Source: Halomonas saccharevitans
GTDB taxonomy: Bacteria; Pseudomonadota; Gammaproteobacteria; Pseudomonadales; Halomonadaceae
Length of the DNA: 37,413 bases
Assembly: GCF_900116405.1 (NCBI RefSeq)
Contig: NZ_FPAQ01000033.1
Location: 1-37,413, forward strand
Reading direction: 5' to 3'
This document shows, piece after piece, positions 37,151 through 37,413 of this stretch. Within the stretch, counting starts at the first letter, position 1, and the number at the start of each line of letters is the position of its first letter. The notes under the pieces were generated by a model. The model made no database searches. It had not been told where the DNA came from and saw only the letters and a list, made by a program, of their open reading frames with translations. The position numbers were made by a program, and so were the translations under genes.

Positions 37151-37413
37151 ATGGACATCAAGCTGCATAAGCAGGCTACGACGACACCGAAGATCCGTGC
37201 CGAGATCCAGGCAGCCCCCTCTAGCATCACGGATAGCGAGTTGGCCCGCCAATACGGCGTCGCCACCGCGACTATCCGGCGTTGGCGGTACCGTGACGAT
37301 GTCCACGACCGACCGCACACGCGGCACAACCTGCTGGCCACGCTCACGCCCGAACAGGAAGAGGTGCTGATCGCGGCTCGTGAATTCCTTCGCCTTGGCC
37401 TGGATGATCTTCT
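37151..37413 (+). CDS. IS481-family transposase, N-terminal part (runs off window)
   Basis: The first 87 codons of a transposase leave the window at the right edge. The start MDIKLHKQATTTPKIRAEI, the helix-turn-helix LARQYGVATATIRRWRYRDD, then DRPHTRHNLLATLTPEQEEV and LRLGLDDLL match the N-terminus of IS481 DDE transposases. GGGAGCAGG precedes the ATG. The DDE catalytic core lies beyond the window, so integrity is unknown. It starts 195 bases beyond the divergently oriented DUF3833 lipoprotein gene. Confidence 0.88.
   Translation, partial: MDIKLHKQATTTPKIRAEIQAAPSSITDSELARQYGVATATIRRWRYRDDVHDRPHTRHNLLATLTPEQEEVLIAAREFLRLGLDDL

Overview
The window is GC-rich chromosomal DNA from a halophilic gammaproteobacterium, most likely Halomonas or another member of the Halomonadaceae. 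The evidence is the ectABC ectoine cluster, whose EctA closely resembles what I remember of the Halomonas elongata protein, together with acidic exported proteins and a gammaproteobacterial housekeeping layout. The assignment rests on recognising protein families by eye; no database search was run. Both ends are truncated insertion sequences: an IS110-type transposase on the left (minus strand) and an IS481-type transposase on the right (plus strand). The window may therefore be a contig or segment bounded by repeats.

Layout. 1-537: the 5' part of the IS110 element, its structured upstream region and a palindrome-rich intergenic element. 538-3731 (+): yebC and ruvC-ruvA-ruvB, for regulation/translation and Holliday-junction processing. 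3781-8695 (+): tolQ-tolR-tolA-tolB-pal-cpoB, the envelope-spanning Tol-Pal machine; ybgC, the usual first gene, is absent. 8712-9476 (+): a YciK-type short-chain dehydrogenase, facing ubiG-mupP (minus) across a bidirectional terminator. 11121-13305 (+): galU and a UDP-glucose dehydrogenase homologue that lacks its catalytic cysteine and dinucleotide-binding glycines. 13464-14042 (-): iron superoxide dismutase with a good promoter and a long leader. 14288-21736 (+): a coiled-coil membrane protein of unknown function, tamA, tamB and msrA. 21717-24383 (-): a Crp/Fnr-type regulator, a small protein that looks like a ferritin-like/rubrerythrin fold with eroded metal ligands, and a YheT-type hydrolase. 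24478-31215 (-): a HypT-like LysR regulator downstream of a complete Dpp/Opp-type peptide ABC transporter. 31363-33526: a beta-carbonic anhydrase divergent from glutathione reductase. 33810-36284 (+): ectA-ectB-ectC behind a strong sigma70-type promoter. 36410-36955 (-): a DUF3833 lipoprotein, then the IS481 end.

How the genes fit together. Three themes recur. Envelope assembly: Tol-Pal, TamA/TamB, GalU, and MupP in cell-wall recycling. Oxidative and redox defence: SodB, MsrA, Gor, a HypT-like regulator and a possible ferritin-like protein. Osmoadaptation: ectoine synthesis. I found no unmistakable new defence or mobile system. The best leads are the UDP-glucose dehydrogenase pseudoenzyme beside galU, the coiled-coil protein coupled to tamAB, the degenerate ferritin-like protein next to a Crp/Fnr regulator, and the folded RNA region upstream of the IS110 transposase.
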